Assembly: GCA_934102335.1 (NCBI GenBank)
Contig: CAKOSP010000003.1
Coordinates: 1 to 64,000 of the forward strand
DNA: 64,000 nt
From: an uncultured Bacilli bacterium
GTDB taxonomy: Bacteria > Bacillota_I > Bacilli_A > RF39 > UBA660
Direction of reading: 5' to 3'
The notes beneath the pieces were generated by a model, which was not told the DNA's origin, did no database searches, and saw nothing but the letters and a program-made list of their open reading frames with translations. The position numbers and the translations under genes were made by a program. Positions 63,092 to 64,000 of the stretch are shown here, piece after piece (position 1 is the stretch's first letter; each line of letters starts with the position of its first letter).

Positions 63092-64000
63092 TTAAATATA
63101 ACGTTTTAAATTTAGTTTAGAAACTTTACTTAAATCGAAAGAAAATAATTCTGGATTAATAGCAAAATTGAAATTAAATGTATTCGAATTAATATATGAT
63201 TTAGTATTTTCAAGACGTATCAAAATTTGTTTTTCTATCATGGGATTTATTATTTCATTTAAAATATCAGTTACGCTTTTTTTATCATTAAATCTATTAT
63301 ATATAACAGCAAAATCTTTAACAGTAATAGTGCCATTAATACTAAAAATATATTCTAAAGCTAATTTTTCTACGGAAGACATACTCGTATTTAAACTAAG
63401 TTCAATATAATGAATAAGGTATTGTTTTTCTAATTCAATTTTAACTTGAGATAACATATATTCTAAAAATGGAGTAACATTTCCACTATATCTTGATTTT
63501 ATTATATTTTTCTCATATAAAGCTCCAGAAAATGCGATAGCCCTATTAAAAATAATATATGAATAGTTTTGATTATTAAGCAAATTCCACATTGCTACAG
63601 TTCTACTAGTTCTACCATTAACATCAAAATAAGGATGTACATACACAAAATAAAAATGCATTATCTGTGATTTAATAAAATCATCTATACCCTTTTGTTC
63701 ACAAGTATTTGCATATTCCAAAAACATATTCATATAATATTCTATTTTTGATTCATCAACACCCATAAAATAAGAGTCGTCTAACCTTCCCTTCTTTAAA
63801 ATATAAACAGGTTTTGTTCTATAATAATCACCCATAAAAGCTTGATCATGTGCATCTAATAAATCCTTACTCAATAAAGAATACAAATGCCTTAAAGTTT
63901 CTTTGTTTATTGGATTATTTTGTAAAATATACTTATAACCAGTATATAAATTGATAATTCTTTTATCAGCCTTGCTCAAAACATTAGCATGTCTATTTTT
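63092..64000 (-). CDS. Fic-family protein, 5' end beyond the window
   Basis: A second, unrelated Fic protein of at least 302 residues. The frame stays open upstream through the window end (ending ...KNRHANVLSKADKR), so the start at 63979 (TTG) is not assured. The motif reads HPYFDVNGRTSR, with Tyr for Phe and Val for Gly of HPFxDGNGR; such forms occur in Fic subfamilies with a C-terminal winged helix, seen here at about 200-270. Function unknown. Confidence 0.78.
   Translation of the reverse strand, partial: KNRHANVLSKADKRIINLYTGYKYILQNNPINKETLRHLYSLLSKDLLDAHDQAFMGDYYRTKPVYILKKGRLDDSYFMGVDESKIEYYMNMFLEYANTCEQKGIDDFIKSQIMHFYFVYVHPYFDVNGRTSRTVAMWNLLNNQNYSYIIFNRAIAFSGALYEKNIIKSRYSGNVTPFLEYMLSQVKIELEKQYLIHYIELSLNTSMSSVEKLALEYIFSINGTITVKDFAVIYNRFNDKKSVTDILNEIINPMIEKQILIRLENTKSYINSNTFNFNFAINPELFSFDLSKVSKLNLKRYI

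Noticed and set aside
1..64000. CRISPR array or rRNA operon
   Set aside because: No regularly spaced repeats and no conserved rRNA segments were seen anywhere in the window.

Overview
The window is AT-rich throughout and reads as a chromosome segment of a low-GC Bacillota (Bacilli-like, possibly an uncultured gut lineage). Gene order matches known Bacillus blocks: mraZ-rsmH-ftsL-pbpB-spoVD-...-mraY-...-ftsW/spoVE; rpsT next to spoIIP-yqxA; rpsU-yqfC-yqfD-...-ybeY-dgkA-era-yqzL-recO-glyS. TGA works as a stop (e.g. 43316-43318) and TGG as Trp, so this is not the Mycoplasma code. Several genes are sporulation-specific in Bacillus (spoIIP, yqfC, yqfD, spoVIF-like, spoVD), so the lineage probably makes endospores or recently did.

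Layout. 1-1133: tandem surface proteins with SipW-type signal peptides (a third copy at 33449-34525). 1221-5492: polysaccharide deacetylase and two FAD oxidoreductases. 5568-19789: division/cell-wall (dcw) cluster on the minus strand, interrupted by a 4.33 kb mobile element (about 9421-13749) inside the spoVD-like PBP gene, and by two plus-strand genes (15088-16027). 19913-24578: spoVIF-like, HTH, der, ysxC, mscS, yqxA-like, spoIIP. 24708-29874: rpsT, transglutaminase-like, NAGPA-like, miaA, tmcAL. 29888-33366: tRNA-Arg, cyclophilin lipoprotein, rseP, cdsA, divIVA, sepF. 34609-42904: divergent sigma-70, glyS, tdk, recO, yqzL, era, dgkA, ybeY, VanZ-like, yqfD, yqfC, rpsU. 43005-46382: bacteriocin-type locus with two very short double-glycine peptides, an accessory membrane protein, a peptidase-containing ABC exporter and a thioredoxin-like protein. 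46465-46885: five tRNAs. 46996-58540: racemase-like protein, UvrD-like helicase, typA, rluA-type synthase, methyltransferase, Fic/antitoxin pair, murI, nrdDG with a divergent Crp/Fnr regulator, dUTPase. 58595-64000: GGDEF protein, tRNA-Arg, HD protein, DUF1003, HTH-membrane protein, a nuclease-like/beta-lactamase-like fusion, and a partial Fic gene.

The two most interesting systems are: (1) the serine-recombinase element that splits the SpoVD-like transpeptidase between its SxN and KTG motifs. Joining the flanks at a shared CT dinucleotide restores the reading frame exactly, which recalls skin-type elements excised during sporulation. (2) A compact, probably two-peptide bacteriocin operon whose two precursor genes are only 47 and 53 codons long. 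Smaller leads are a membrane protein fusing a degenerate type-I-restriction-like N-domain to an extracellular beta-lactamase fold, a perfect 22-bp palindrome between nrdDG and a Crp/Fnr regulator, a VbhA-like/Fic toxin-antitoxin pair, a catalytically dead alanine-racemase-like protein and a divergent sigma-70 factor.

All calls rest on reading the translated sequence and motifs; no database search was run.
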